Source of the DNA: Miltochrista miniata
Taxonomy: Eukaryota > Arthropoda > Insecta > Lepidoptera > Erebidae
NCBI GenBank assembly: GCA_933228765.1
Contig: OW121760.1
Location: 28,086,314 to 28,150,313, forward strand
DNA: 64,000 nt
Direction: 5' to 3'
In this document: in pieces, positions 29,567-41,655 of the stretch
How positions within the stretch are numbered: the first letter of the stretch is position 1
Layout of the letters: every line of letters begins with the position of its first letter
Notes under the pieces: generated by a model
What the model was told of the DNA's origin: nothing
The model's input: the letters and a program-made list of their open reading frames with translations, nothing else
Database searches by the model: none
Program-made: the position numbers and the translations under genes

Positions 29567-31371
29567 CACTCATTTGCAAAAAAAACGGGCGGTTTGGATT
29601 TTCATTCATCTTTAAAAAGATACAATACCAAAAAGGTTTCAATCGTTTGTACACGTTACTGGCCGGTTTTAAAAATGCCGTGGTATTTAAAAAAGTACGT
29701 TCTAAATTCAAATTTTCATTTGATGCTTATTTTTTACAGAAAACCCCTTTTTATCCTACATTTTTGGCGCGAAGTTCCAGAAGTTAACATCGTCTTTCAC
29801 AACTTTTATTCAATTTTTATCGATTAATTTCATATCCTTGACTGTCAATGCTTTATTTATTGCTGTTTGACTGTATCAAAAATGGTAGATAAAGTGGTAA
29901 AAGCTACCAAAATTATCGCGCTGCTTGAAGAGGGTTGCAGTCAATGTTTCGTGGCTAGGAGGCTAAATGTTAGTCGCTCGACGGTCCAAAGGACCTGGCA
30001 GCGATATTAGGAGACTGGTTCCGTCGAGAGAAGGCCTGGTTTTGGAAGAAACCCATGTACCCAACCACGGGATGTTCGTTTTCTAGTGAGTCGCGCATTG
30101 AGAAATCGCAAATCTTCGTATGTGAATCTTAAGAACAACCTCCAAGAAGTAAGAAATGTGCATATTAGTCTATGGACGGTCAGGAGGAGGCTTCTCGCTG
30201 CCAATATACGCAGTCACCGCCCGGCCCGCGGCCCCAAATTACTCCGTGAGCACAGAGTTCACAGGCTTAGGTTCGCTAGAAATTGTGAATCATTGACTCA
30301 AAAAGATTGGAATAGGGTTTTGTTCTCTGATGAAGCCAGGCTATCTGTGTTCGGTGAAGATCGACGTCGGCGAGTGCTAAGAAGACAAGGAGAGCGCTTT
30401 GCAGATGCATGTTTCGAAGAAATCACACCTTATGGTAGGGGCTCTGTTATGTTTTGGGCAGGAATAAATTCAATGGAACGTACAGAGTTAGTCTTCATTG
30501 AAAACGGCTCACTGACTGGGCATCGATACATAACGGAAGTTCTAATTCCTCATGCACAACCCGCATTGGCCGCTCTAGGTCAAGACTCGATTTTTATGGA
30601 CGACAATGCTCGCGCCCACCGATCCCGCGATGTTAATGCGTATGTGCAAGAGGTCGGCATTCGTCGTTTGGATTGGCCAGCTCGAAGTCCCGACCTCAAT
30701 CCCATAGAACATATCTGGGACGTTCTAAAACGTCGTGTGAGATCAGTACACCCGGCTCCGCAGACCATCAGAGAGCTGAAGAATGTGATTACTGCGGAGT
30801 GGAAACGTATTCCGCAAGCAAGTATCCGGGATATACTCGCTAGCATGCCCAGACGAATTCAAGCTGTGATTTTAGCTAGAGGGGGTCACACTCAATACTA
30901 AAATAACAATTAAACTTTATAATAAAATTTTAACATAATTATTTGAATTGGTATGTGTAAGAAAAAAATTAATATGTGGAAGCTTGTAATCGGCAAATGT
31001 CTTCAATATAATAGATACTTCAAACGATGTTATTAGTCTGTAAGCTTTCTGCAAAACCAAAAAATAAATAAATAAATAAATAAAATAAACATTTATCTGC
31101 TTTTACTTTATTAAAGAAAAACAAACAAAAAAACTTTTTTATTTTTACTTCATGAGCATATGCACTACTAGCAAACATACACTACTAGCGAGGTTTAGCA
31201 TTATTTCCCATAAATTGTAACAAAATTTTGCGAAATACTGATGAAAACGATTATTTTCTTATTAATTTACCAAATTGTGAGGATAAAACTACCTATAATT
31301 ATCAAACAAAGCAATATTAACATTTGAAATGGTTCATTGCTTAGGTGCCCGTTTTTTTTTGCAAATGAGTG
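29567..31371 (+). mobile_element. Tc1-type DNA transposon, complete, TSD TA
   Basis: Terminal inverted repeats CACTCATTTGCAAAAAA at 29567 and its complement ending at 31371 are flanked by TA at 29565-29566 and 31372-31373. It contains one transposase gene in the plus direction. It is inserted in the minus-strand Helentron gene in an A-rich coding stretch. A second copy of the terminal sequence (TTTTTGCAAATGAGTG) lies just outside at 31397-31412, so a deleted sister copy or an end duplication may sit beside it. Confidence 0.88.
29882..30901 (+). pseudogene. Tc1-like transposase (DD34E), one nonsense codon
   Basis: From the ATG at 29882 the frame runs 339 codons to TAA at 30899-30901, the normal length, with a single in-frame TAG at 30008-30010 (codon 43). 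The N-terminus has the paired helix-turn-helix DNA-binding region (GCSQCFVARRLNVSRSTVQR, then a linker and RRPGFGRNP). The catalytic triad is Asp in LFSDEARLSVF, Asp in FMDDNARAHRS and Glu in SPDLNPIEHIWD, the last two 34 residues apart. The enzyme would cut at the TIRs and integrate at TA. Apart from the TAG it looks intact. Confidence 0.9.
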
Positions 31372-31404
31372 TATTATTTGCAAAAAAAAAAAAAAAACTT
31401 TTTG

Positions 31405-32496
31405 CAAATGAGTGTATTATGCCCGCTGAAGGCAATGGCCGTCAGGGTGATAAGAGGGTACCGTACGATCTCCGTCGAGGCGGCATGTCTCCTAGCCGGG
31501 ACCCCTCCATGGGACCTGGAAGCGAGGGCCCTTGCGTCGCTGTACCAGTGGCGAAAGGAGGCGCTGGAGCGGGATCAGAGGCCTGTGCCCCGAGAAATCG
31601 AGGCCCAGAGATCCTTACTCCGCCAAGAGCTCATGGAGACATGGAAGGTGCGACTTGAGCAACCAAAGTGGGGACAATCACACTACAATTGAGGCGGTGA
31701 AGCCGGTCATGGAAGAGTGGTTGGAGAGGCGCCATGGCAACCTAACCTACCGAGTGTCACAGATGCTTACCGGGCACGGGTGCTTTGGAAAGTATCTGTG
31801 GCGCATACACCGGGAGGTAACACCTGAGTGCCAGCATTGCGGTGACTGCAGCGAGGATACGGTGCAGCACACACTGGCGGAGTGCTCAGCTTGGGCACTG
31901 CAGCGCCGGGACCTCGTTGCTGGCCTGGACGTGGGCATTCTCACGCTGGAGACCATGGTGAGGGCCATGGTCTCCAGCGGTGGAAAGTGGGACGCTGCTG
32001 CGTCTTTCTGCGAGCAAGTTATGCTCGAGAAAGAGGCAGCGGGGAGGGAGCGGGAGAGAAATCTCCCTCCCGAGTTTCGCAGTAGGCGACGGGGTCGTCG
32101 CCGGTTGCTGTTCGCCCAAGACTATCGGCCTCCATGACTAAGGGCCTGAGAACGGCGAGTCGGCTGCTCGTCGTTCTTACAGAAGCAGGCTAAGACAGTG
32201 GCATGTCTCTTCGCCCCTCATAGTAGTGGGATAGCACCCAACTATCCCCCCTTCCCCAAGTAGCGGGGTAACACCCGAACAAACACCCCAGACGCGGGAT
32301 TGTACCCGAACCATTTAGGCGAGGCCGCGGTGGTAGCCAAAGTCTGCCGGGAGCCCTGGGACATCCTTCCGAGGGCTTACCCGGGACTTCCGGCCATAGA
32401 CTATTGTAAGGCATTGTGTGGTTTTAGTCGGTAGGAGTCCGGCATAGCATCCATGTAGGATTTCCACACATAAAAAAAAAAAAATGAGTGTATTAT
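31405..32496 (+). mobile_element. 5'-truncated R1-like LINE insertion with 13-bp TSD
   Basis: ATGAGTGTATTAT occurs on both sides (31405-31417 and 32484-32496). The right copy follows a poly(A) stretch. Between them lie the end of an ORF2 and a 3' UTR. The last 160 bp, with GTCTGCCGGGAGCCCTGGG, are nearly the same as 57722-57885. It is inserted beside the Tc1 element's right end. Confidence 0.85.
31430..32137 (+). pseudogene. R1-like LINE ORF2, C-terminal fragment
   Basis: Two frames cover the region after the reverse transcriptase: KAMAVRVIRGYRTISVEAA and CLLAGTPPWDLEARALAS, then, after a shift near 31680, LTYRVSQMLTGHGCFGKYL and the zinc-binding CQHCGDCSEDTVQHTLAEC (Cys-Cys-His-Cys), ending FAQDYRPP at 32137. 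The Cys/His motif near the ORF2 end is usual in R1/I-type elements and may bind the RNA 3' end. Confidence 0.75.
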
Positions 32497-32957
32497 AAAA
32501 TTGCAGATGACCATGGATTTCTTCATAATATTTTGTATATTTTGGAACTGTATCATTAAGGTCGTTCATTCCTACGTTGAAAGTAGCAATATCAGCATCA
32601 TGTTCATCGTTATCATTTCTACTAAGATCATCATCGGAGGATGTTAGGGAAGATATTTTTTCTGTATGTTGATTTTCTGCTATATTATTAATATTCATTT
32701 CTTCAACTTGAATAAATGGTGTGAAATGTACGTCTCGAAGATGTAAATGTATGAAATTTTGCAAGTCATTGACTCTGAAATGAAGGAATTATCTTTCTTC
32801 TATGTTAGTTCTAGCGTTAACATAGTAATTATGTACACAAACATTCTGATTATACATTTCTGCATACTCTGTTTCACTGCTGAGAATTGACCTTGCACCA
32901 TTTGGATTGATGCATGAGTTGACGAAGGGCGAAGCAAGTAGTTGTTGCCTTATTTGT
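32497..32957 (-). pseudogene. Helentron protein, acidic segment between insertions
   Basis: The minus strand reads, from about 32940 down, SETEYAEMYNQNVCVHNYYV, then a TAA at 32789-32791, LQNFIHLHLRDVHFTPF, and an acidic Ser-rich stretch (SSLTSSDDDLSRNDNDEHDA), ending at the R1-like insertion with YEEIHGHLQFYNT. It joins in order the 34.1-34.4 kb segment to the DUF6570 part at 29.5 kb. Confidence 0.7.
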
Positions 32958-34139
32958 AAAGGTGTCTTTCCAAGCTGCCGTCATATGGATTATCGCATCA
33001 CTTGTGCCGCTGGTTGGCCAGCTTCCTGAACGGGCGACGGATTCGGGTCCTCTGTGATGGTCAGGCTTCCTGTTTTTTTCAGGTAAATGCCGGAGTACCA
33101 CAGGGATCGGTATTGTCCCCAACTCTCTTTCTTCTGCATATCAATGACATGCTGTCCCTTGGGTGCATTCATTGTTATGCGGATGACAGTACTCTTCATG
33201 GGAGCTATTCTGGCCGTCCAGCGGCAGGGCGAGGCGACGTGGATGAGAAGAGACGACAACTCGTGGCGGATCTCGATCTGGACCTGGGCCGCATTGCCCA
33301 ATGGGGTTCAGACAACCTGGTCGAGTTCAATGCCAGAAAAACACAGGCGTGTGCGTTTACAGCTAAGAAGTCCCCATTCCTACCCCTGCCCTCTCTTCAG
33401 AGCATTACAATTCCACTAAAGGACAACCTGGAGATCCTCGGTATAGACGTCCGGCGTAAGCTCAATCACAAAAACTACATAGAGAGCTGTATTGGTCTGG
33501 CCTTGCGGAAACTGGGAATCCTGAATAAGGTGAGACGGTATTTCACGCCACATCAGAGATGTTTACTGTACAAGACGCAGATTCGTCCCTGCGTCGAGTA
33601 CTGTTCTCACCTTTGGGATGACTCCGCGAGGTACTTGTTAGACGCGCTTGACGCTATGCAGAGACGTGCTATCCGAATAATTGGTTGTCCTGAGGTGACG
33701 GGAGGCCTCGAACCTTTGTCGCAGCGAAGAACCATAGCGTCCTTGGCTGCCTTCTATCGAATGTATCACGGCGAATGTTCTGAAGAGCTCTTCAACCTGA
33801 TCCCACCATCTCCTTTCCGATCCCGAACAACGCGTGCCGGGCAGAGATGCCACTCATACACAGTGGAGAGAATCTTCGCCAGAACCGAGCGTTTCAAAAG
33901 ATCGTTCCTCTGTCGAACTATAAAAACATGGAACGACCTGCCCGCACACGTCTTTCCCTCATCTTACAATCCCGGGTTCTTCAAGAGGAGCGTGAAGAGG
34001 CACATCACAGGGCCGCCAACTTGAGGACCACTGTAAGAAGTGGCCCCCAATCGCTAGATGCGCCACTGCTTTCTTACCATCAGGCTGGTGGCGACGTCAA
34101 TTTGGCGAGCTGAATATAAAAAAAAAAAAAAAAAAAAGG
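32958..34139 (+). mobile_element. 5'-truncated LINE insertion, Jockey/CR1 group
   Basis: The sequence starts inside a reverse-transcriptase gene at about 32961 and ends in poly(A) at 34117-34135. AAAGGTG or similar is present at both ends, a probable short TSD partly merged with the poly(A). It is inserted in the minus-strand Helentron gene, which continues on both sides. Confidence 0.75.
32963..34024 (+). pseudogene. LINE reverse transcriptase, C-terminal half
   Basis: From 33002 the frame is open for 340 codons with no internal stop. It has AGVPQGSVLSPTLFLLHIND (RT block 4/B), CYADDSTLHG (catalytic YADD, block C), and the thumb segments LEILGIDVRRKLNHKNYI and HLWDDSARYLLDALDAMQRR. The first part (palm with the first Asp) is absent because of 5' truncation. 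The tail resembles lepidopteran Jockey/CR1-group elements. Confidence 0.8.
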
Positions 34140-35363
<1,224 letters not shown>

Positions 35364-35487
35364 TATTATTATTATTTGTTATTATTATTTATTATTAACA
35401 AAAAACCTGTATACAGTGAACAAAAATAATCATCGCGACACCACACTGTTCAATGCGAAATAGAAATGAAAATATGTGGCTTGCTTT

Positions 35488-35490
<3 letters not shown>

Positions 35491-35526
<36 letters not shown>

Positions 35527-35570
35527 AGAGAGAGAGAGAGAGAGGGGGGGGGGGGGGGAGAGAGAGAGAG
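35491..35570. repeat. (GA)n/(G)n microsatellite
   Basis: About 80 bp of GA repeats interrupted by two poly(G) runs, upstream of the Helentron ATG. Confidence 0.95.
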
Positions 35571-36302
35571 ATGCGCACGCCGCACAGCTTACAATAGCTT
35601 ACTATAGCATAATGGAGGGTAGAGGTACCTCTATAGTATAGTATAGTAAAAAGTGTCGTGACAACTTTTCGTAAGAATTTTTTACGTCTAGCCCCCTTTC
35701 ACTACGCGCGATAAGGAACTTCGTTTCAAAAATAAAAATACAAAGTTATATACATATTTGTAGGCAAAACAATATGCTACAAATTATGCCTCCACAATTT
35801 TTTTTAAGACTCATAGCTTCCAAAATATTGCGAAAAAAGTGTTTTTTCCCCCCCTTTTTCAAAATGGCGGCCGTGGGCAATAGTGGCGACCCCACAAACT
35901 TGAGGTTCAGCTTCTATTGACCCTCCACACATGTCCCAAAAATAACATTGCGTCCTCTAATAAATGCAAAGCTCATGTGACATTTCAATGGACTACTATC
36001 CTATACCTAATTATTTGTGCGTGACGAAGATGGTTGCACGGCTCATTTGTCTTCATGGAGTACCCACATTTTAATACTGTAGATGTTACATTTTTACGCG
36101 GAACGTTTATAAGTAACCGACAAAAAAATTTAAGGAATGAAGCCTACGGGCGGCGCTGCGGTCACGTGCGAACTCGCGATGGCTATTTTAGTGGAAAAGG
36201 GTCAGTGCGATTTCAATTCTCTTCTCACCTCGTCTCTTCTCGCCACTCTGGTGAAAAATCACCTTTATTGTCTTAGCGATTAGTTGTACGTGTGAATAAA
36301 AG
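35571..36302 (+). repeat. Dispersed repeat R, copy 2 (35745-36256), and flanks
   Basis: The repeat shares its blocks and both ends with 17085-17675 in the same orientation. The flank at 35655-35740 has CGTCTAGCCCCCTTTCACTA, which I recall from lepidopteran repeats. No gene is seen between the Helentron ATG and the BEL/Pao element. Confidence 0.65.
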
Positions 36303-37066
36303 ATGTCACAAGTTTTCAACGCCTCATATTTTCTAGTTAAACGCAGAATACGTTTTGTGCGGTCCATATCAACAACGAGACTGCTATTTATCTGGTATTT
36401 AGTGAAGAATGTACTAAAAATTTACAATGCACGACGACGTGTAACTTTACGGCGTCGTGACGTTCATTTTTACGTTACGAATGAAGAAAGGTATAAAACC
36501 ATAAAAAAGGCCATAAACAGCAAAATGTGGTCGACTTCGTATAGGGAGAATTCTACGCCAAAAATGGAAATACCAACATTTAGAGGCAATTACCAGAAAT
36601 GGATTTCTTTTAAAGACCAAATCCAAATGCTCAAAAAATGCAGTATCTCAAAGGTAAACTCAGGGGAGAAGCTGACAAACTCATTCAACACCTACGAATA
36701 TCTTCAGACAATTACCAAATTTGCTGGGATATACTGAACCACCAATACAACAATATGAGACTTATATTCAATTCCCACATACAAGTACTTTTAGCGCTAC
36801 CTAACTTACAGCAACAATCCGCTGCGCTGATTAAAAAGTTACATGATACTACCAATGAATGTCTTAACGCTATCAAAGCTATGGGGGTGAGCACAAACAA
36901 CTGGGATCCACTCATTGTGTATATTTTGACCCAGAAATTGGATACGGACACCCACCACGACTATATTGAATCGTTGCGGAACCCTAGAAATTTGTTAACC
37001 GTAACCGAATTTCTTTCTAGATTTCCTCGAAACCAAATTTACGTCTTTAGAATCAGCAAGACGTAA
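36303..37066 (+). pseudogene. BEL/Pao gag, endogenous-retrovirus-like element
   Basis: The recognisable gag starts with PKMEIPTFRGNYQKWISFKD (about 36555-36615), the conserved opening of BEL/Pao capsid. A deletion and frameshift at about 36635 lead to QYLKGKLRGEADKLIQHLRI, YQICWDILNHQYNN and KAMGVSTNNWDPLIVYIL, ending near 37066. The Arg-rich 80 residues before it (from 36303, in the same frame) are not typical gag and may come from another source. Confidence 0.7.
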
Positions 37067-38460
37067 AAATGAGGCAACCAAACCAACAACAACGAAAGTC
37101 GCAATCAGTGAAAGACATTCATACAAATCAGCAAATAAACCACTTCAACATAAAACAGCATTAATCATACGACAAAACCACTACAGAATTGTTTGCTTTG
37201 CAATAATAACCATGCATTATACAAATGCAGATCTTTCTTCAGAAAAAAGATGCCGCGTGTGCTTTCAGGCCCATAATACGATGTTGCACACGGCTTACGT
37301 GACACCAAAACCATCGACGGAGAAAGAGCCACTCCAAGCAAATGTTTGTGTTGCTAGGAGCCCATCCTAAAACATAACCAAGTTACTAGCCACTGCCTTA
37401 ATAAAAATTCAGACCAGTGATGGCAGCTACCATACCTTGCGCGCCCTCATTGATCCTTGTGCTGAGTCATCGCTAATCACAGAAAAGGTATCCAGAGGCG
37501 GCAAAGGTTATCGAAACCAGTTTCTATATGGATGATCTTCTCGAAGGAAACTTCAATATAAAAGCAGCTATGAATCTTAAGTCAGACCTCACCGCTCTTC
37601 TAAGCAGCGCGGAGGGTTTAACCTTCGCAAGTGGGCGTCCAATAAAATAGAACTATTGGATAAGCTAAATTCGGACGATACCAGTTGTCAGACTTACAGC
37701 TTTAAACACCAGGAATCTACCAAAGCACTCGGATTACAGTGGCAGCCCTTAGAGGATAGATTTTGGTTTCAATTTAACATAGAGCAGCCATACAAACACC
37801 ATGCTCTCTACCATATCCAAGATATTCGATCCTTTAGGCTGGTTAAATCCCGTAAATACCAAATTTAAGTTACTATTCCAGGAACTCTGGTCCCTAAATG
37901 TACAATGGGATGATGTCTTACCAGACGACATGAAAGAAGATATAACCAATATCAACATTATCCAAGTTCCACGCTGGCTCCAATGTGATGAAGGGACACC
38001 ATAGAGCTCCATGGATTTTGTGACGCATCGGAGAGGGCAACGCATCCTATTTGGTGGCATGGACCATCCTGGCTAGAGTCCTTTGACGAAATAGCTGCAA
38101 AAAATATTTCATATCAAACTTCTGAAGATTTGAAGAAAATAATTTCAATAAATGTTGCACAAGTGAAACAAGTTAGAGTTAGCGAGGTAGTTAGCACTAT
38201 ACTGAACCGGCACAGCAATATGACTCGTGCAATCCGAGTACTTGCTTGGATTTAGCGTATATTTTCAAGAGAAAAGCGAAAAATATTTTAGTTAAATAGG
38301 AGGAGTTTTCCGAGGACATTGCGTTTATTAAAAAATACTCCCACTGTAACCAGAAAAGCCAGTTATTAAAACTGAACCCGTACCTTGATAGCCAAGAGAT
38401 TTTAAGAGTCGGGGGACGAATAACTGCTGCGCGAATACAGGAAAATATGAAGCATTCTGC
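37067..38460 (+). pseudogene. BEL/Pao protease, reverse transcriptase and RNase H remnants
   Basis: A protease-like block LRALIDPCAESSLIT at about 37440-37480 has lost the usual active-site Ser or Gly after Asp. RT remains only from its catalytic motif SFYMDDLLEGNF (about 37525-37560), so most of the palm is deleted. ALGLQWQPLEDRFWF and, in another frame, MLSTISKIFDPLGWLNPVN follow, the standard BEL/Pao connection. RNase H is reduced to a few residues (FCDASERA near 38015). Stops and shifts are frequent. Confidence 0.7.
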
Positions 38461-39480
38461 TATTTTAACAAATAACGAACATGCTTATTGACCAAGCTCA
38501 CAAAATGACTTTCCACGGAGGTGCACGCTTGACACAGTCGTGGTTGCGTCACGAATTCTGGATATTAGGTGGTAACAGAGCAATTAAGAAGCAGTTGCGA
38601 AAATGTATCGTTTGCAGACGACATAACCCTTCCAACCAAACCCAATTAATGGGAGACCTGCCCGCAACCAGAACCAACACAACGAAACCCTTTTACCATA
38701 CAGGGGTAGACTATACAGGCTTTGTGGAGGTCAAATCAGCGAAGGGGCGAGGGGTGAGGTGGACCAAAGGCTACATCGCAGTTTTCGTTTGTATGGCAAC
38801 CAAGGCTATACATTTGGAGATAGTATCCGACCTTACTGCCTCAGCTCTCAGAAGATGTGCCGCAAGACGAGGAGCACCCGGTCACATTTATAGTGATTAT
38901 GGTACAAATTTTGTAAAGGTCAATCGAGTGTTACAGAAGCAGCTAATTAATTTAAAATCTATTTTAGACGATCACTTTTTACCATAATAACAGAAATGCA
39001 GATCCAGTGGCATTTCAATGCACCCCTGTGGCCCAACGCTTCTGAACTGGCCGAAGCAAGTGTTAAGAGTTTTAAATACCATTTAAAATGAGTAGTAGGG
39101 GAGCGAAAGTTGTATGAAGAATATTCTACCATACTAGCCCAATTAATAGAATATCTAACCCAACTCAATGCTCGATCCAAATGGCAGCGGGCACAACCAA
39201 ATATGAAGATTGGAAATTGGCATCCTTCATGACGCTCAACTCCCTCCAGGAAAATGGTCGTTAGGTAAGGTGGTGGAACTCCATCCCGGGAAGGATTCTT
39301 TAGTCAGGGTAGTCAGGTACCGTGAAGACTTGCACTGGAACAGTCCACCGACCGATTGTAAAGTTATTATCCTTGTTACCAGCTGCAGAAAATACCACCA
39401 GCTGTCAACTGTCAAGTTTACCAGACACAGGACAAGAAATTCAGGTCCAGGAGGGAAACCAAAAGAAAGATATATCGCCA
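38461..39480 (+). pseudogene. BEL/Pao integrase
   Basis: The frame 38481-38987 has the zinc-binding HHCC part (MTFHGGARLTQSWLRHEFWI and KCIVCRRH) and the core with Asp in YHTGVDYTGFVEVK and Asp in IYSDYGTNFVK. It then has a stop. The Glu-containing segment follows in damaged form at about 39000-39090, and the C-terminal LPPGKWSLGKVVELHPGKDS domain at 39248-39307. The enzyme would join element DNA to host DNA; here it is dead. Confidence 0.75.
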
Positions 39481-40760
39481 AAAACCAGATCGAAAAGACA
39501 GACCAAACGGGGCATATACCATTTTATAACAATTGTCCTTGCATTCTTTTCGTTTTTCATATCACCAATTACATGTGCTCATAGCGTAGTAAACTTAAAC
39601 GACAGCCAGGGATTATATTTTGATAAATTTTCCACTGTACACATTGTAAGAGATGATTGATGAATGGAAACCGATAGTTTACAACGATGTAGATCCGTAT
39701 TGGCAAGGTACCACATTGCTGTTGAAATACAACGACCATATAGAAAATATATGTCATCAATCTACTGCAAAAATTCACTGTGCATCCTTATTATAACAAT
39801 TACGTCACAGCTATAATGAACTGGAGCGATACAACAATATTTTGTCGAGTCAGAAGTTCCCAGGCGGGCACGCGCGACGTAGGCGCCGAGGTCTTATTAA
39901 CGCCGTGGGTTATATTGCACACAGCTTGTTCGGTGTACTTGATGACCAATTTGCTGAACAATATAAACAGGACATTGATTTAATTAGAATAAACCAAAAT
40001 CATTTAATGGCTCTATACGAGAACCAGACTTCAGTAGTAGAAGCCGAATACAATGTACTGCAAAGGATGGGCTCTTCTATTGATAAGCAACACAAAATGT
40101 TCAACCAACACTTAAACCAGTTACAAAATGTAACTAATTGGATAAAGAACCAAGTTCAAAACATTGAAATCACGAATGAGTTCCTAAAGTCTTCCCTCGC
40201 TGCAAACAGTTTGTTAGTGAATTTAAAAAGTATTCAAGATGTACTCCTAAATACTGTATCAGAGGTCAATTATGGCAAGTTTAATGTACATTTATTAAAA
40301 CCAGAACAACTATTAGACGAATTAAATACCATATCTGGAAAATTATCAAGGGAACCGAGTTTACCTATAGAAAACATTCCTTCCGAACTACCAAAAATGT
40401 ATCATTTATTGACGGTACGAGCGTGAATGACCAAAGATTATTTTATTTTTGAATAAAAATTCCTCTCGTCGGTCGAGACACTTACGAATTATATAAAATA
40501 TACACTGTCCCAAAGAAAGTTAAACCAATATGGTCTTCCCAACGCGGCCTAAGCAACGCTGCTTTTCATTTTAATGTTAGTGACCAAAATGTTAGTGTAA
40601 GTGAAAATACAAACCAAGGTGCCGTGAATCCAACCCCTAGTGTCCGTGTTGATGGGTCAACTTCACCTATTATCCCTAGACCAGTGTTTAGTGATCTAAC
40701 CAACGGCAAACCACAGGGACTCTTAATTTATTTTATACAATGATATTATTCACCTTGTTA
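39480..40760 (+). pseudogene. Env-like glycoprotein of baculovirus-F type, disrupted
   Basis: Downstream of integrase, a basic segment and a hydrophobic stretch (about 39515-39580) look like the signal region. A frame at 39842-40426 begins with a polybasic, furin-like site followed by a hydrophobic Gly-rich fusion-peptide-like segment and a long heptad-type helical region, the layout of F proteins in baculoviruses and in env-bearing insect retroelements. Several frameshifts and stops (near 39656, 39790, 40424) and a missing membrane anchor make it non-functional. Described only; family assignment by layout. Confidence 0.6.
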
Positions 40761-41214
40761 TTTCACTTTTCTATACTAATTGTTTATCATCTTGTCTCAT
40801 CTCATTCACTACCATCAAACCATCACCATCGCCCATCTCGCCAGGTGGGAGCATGTACGAGCCTCGTACAGCGGCTAACATTGTACTGTAAGGTTGTGCG
40901 TTGGAGATGAGTGAAACTCGTGAATATCTTGAGTATACTGTCCTTATATAATAATATATGAGTAACTAAGCTACCATACCACTACAGTACATCACGTTGC
41001 GCGTAGTCAGCAGATTACGCCGATCAACGCCAATACATTATGTATATCGAACCAGTGCATTGACAACTACCATTCGGTTCGGTGTACTCACAACCATCTA
41101 CCATTTTAGTATAAGTTGAGATAATATACCATTTTTATCTTTAGCTTATATTTTAATACTACCAAAATTTCCTGTACGGTTACCATTTCTCCATATTCCA
41201 TTGGAAAATCAAAT
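40761..41214 (+). other. Probable 3' end of the BEL/Pao env element (purine tract and LTR start)
   Basis: GGTGGGAGCA at 40844-40853 followed by TGTACGAGCC resembles the purine tract and LTR start of BEL/Pao elements. The LTR end is not determined because no second copy lies in the window. No gene. Confidence 0.4.
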
Positions 41215-41367
41215 TTTTAACGAGAAAGACTTTGACAAAGATAGTATTTATTTTGTACAAAAACTCTTGGTTTAAAATATGATGTAAAAAAATGACAGTT
41301 TTAACCTTTCTTGTTCTGAACGATATGACCAGTCAAAACTTTATACAAAGCGTGAGGTTTATAGTTT
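41215..41367 (+). pseudogene. BEL/Pao pol fragment left of the Gypsy insertion
   Basis: Frames give EKDFDKDSIYFVQ, KTLGLKYDV and DSFNLSCSERYDQ, then LYTKREVYSF just before the Gypsy LTR at 41368. The next residues, ITKFFDRLGLLA, begin at 55993 after the element, showing direct interruption of one BEL/Pao pol. This is the RT-to-RNase H connection. Confidence 0.75.
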
Positions 41368-41591
41368 TGTAGGGACACATTAAGCACGTATGCTGAATGC
41401 ACAAAACTGCAGTTAGTGCGGCCAGTCATTAGTCATCGTAACGCGCGGTTCGCAAGTGCACGCTGGAAGTAAATACCAGATGTGTAATACTTGTTTTATT
41501 TTATATCCGCCAATGCACCCCTGTAGGATCTACGCATACGAACAATAGTCAGGTTAGATACCACCTTGAGAGTGGGGACATAACCTTAACA
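41368..41591 (+). repeat. 5' LTR of the Gypsy element
   Basis: Starts TGTAGGGACACATTAAGC and ends CCTTAACA. Identical by eye to 55765-55988. TSD GTTT lies just upstream. Confidence 0.93.
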
Positions 41592-41592
41592 T

Positions 41593-41605
41593 TGGTGACC
41601 CCGCG
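41593..41605 (+). promoter_or_regulatory. Primer-binding site, tRNA-Trp type
   Basis: TGGTGACCCCGCG one base after the LTR. The first 11 bases match the complement of the tryptophan tRNA 3' end (CGGGGTCACCA), as known for CsRn1-group elements. Confidence 0.8.
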
Positions 41606-41655
41606 TTCAGTTACAGTGCAAGTGTAATTTAAGGTGACTCGAATTAATTTTTAAA

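Noticed and set aside
35453..35641. Frame of Arg/Glu repeats
   Set aside because: Translation of the (GA)n microsatellite.
36303..41214. The env-bearing BEL/Pao element and the BEL/Pao pol at 41215-59147 as one element
   Set aside because: Each has its own integrase and RT-connection segment, with different sequences, so they are two elements side by side.
40854..41214. Complete 3' LTR of the env-bearing element
   Set aside because: Only a purine tract and plausible start are visible; no second copy or TSD allows the end to be set.
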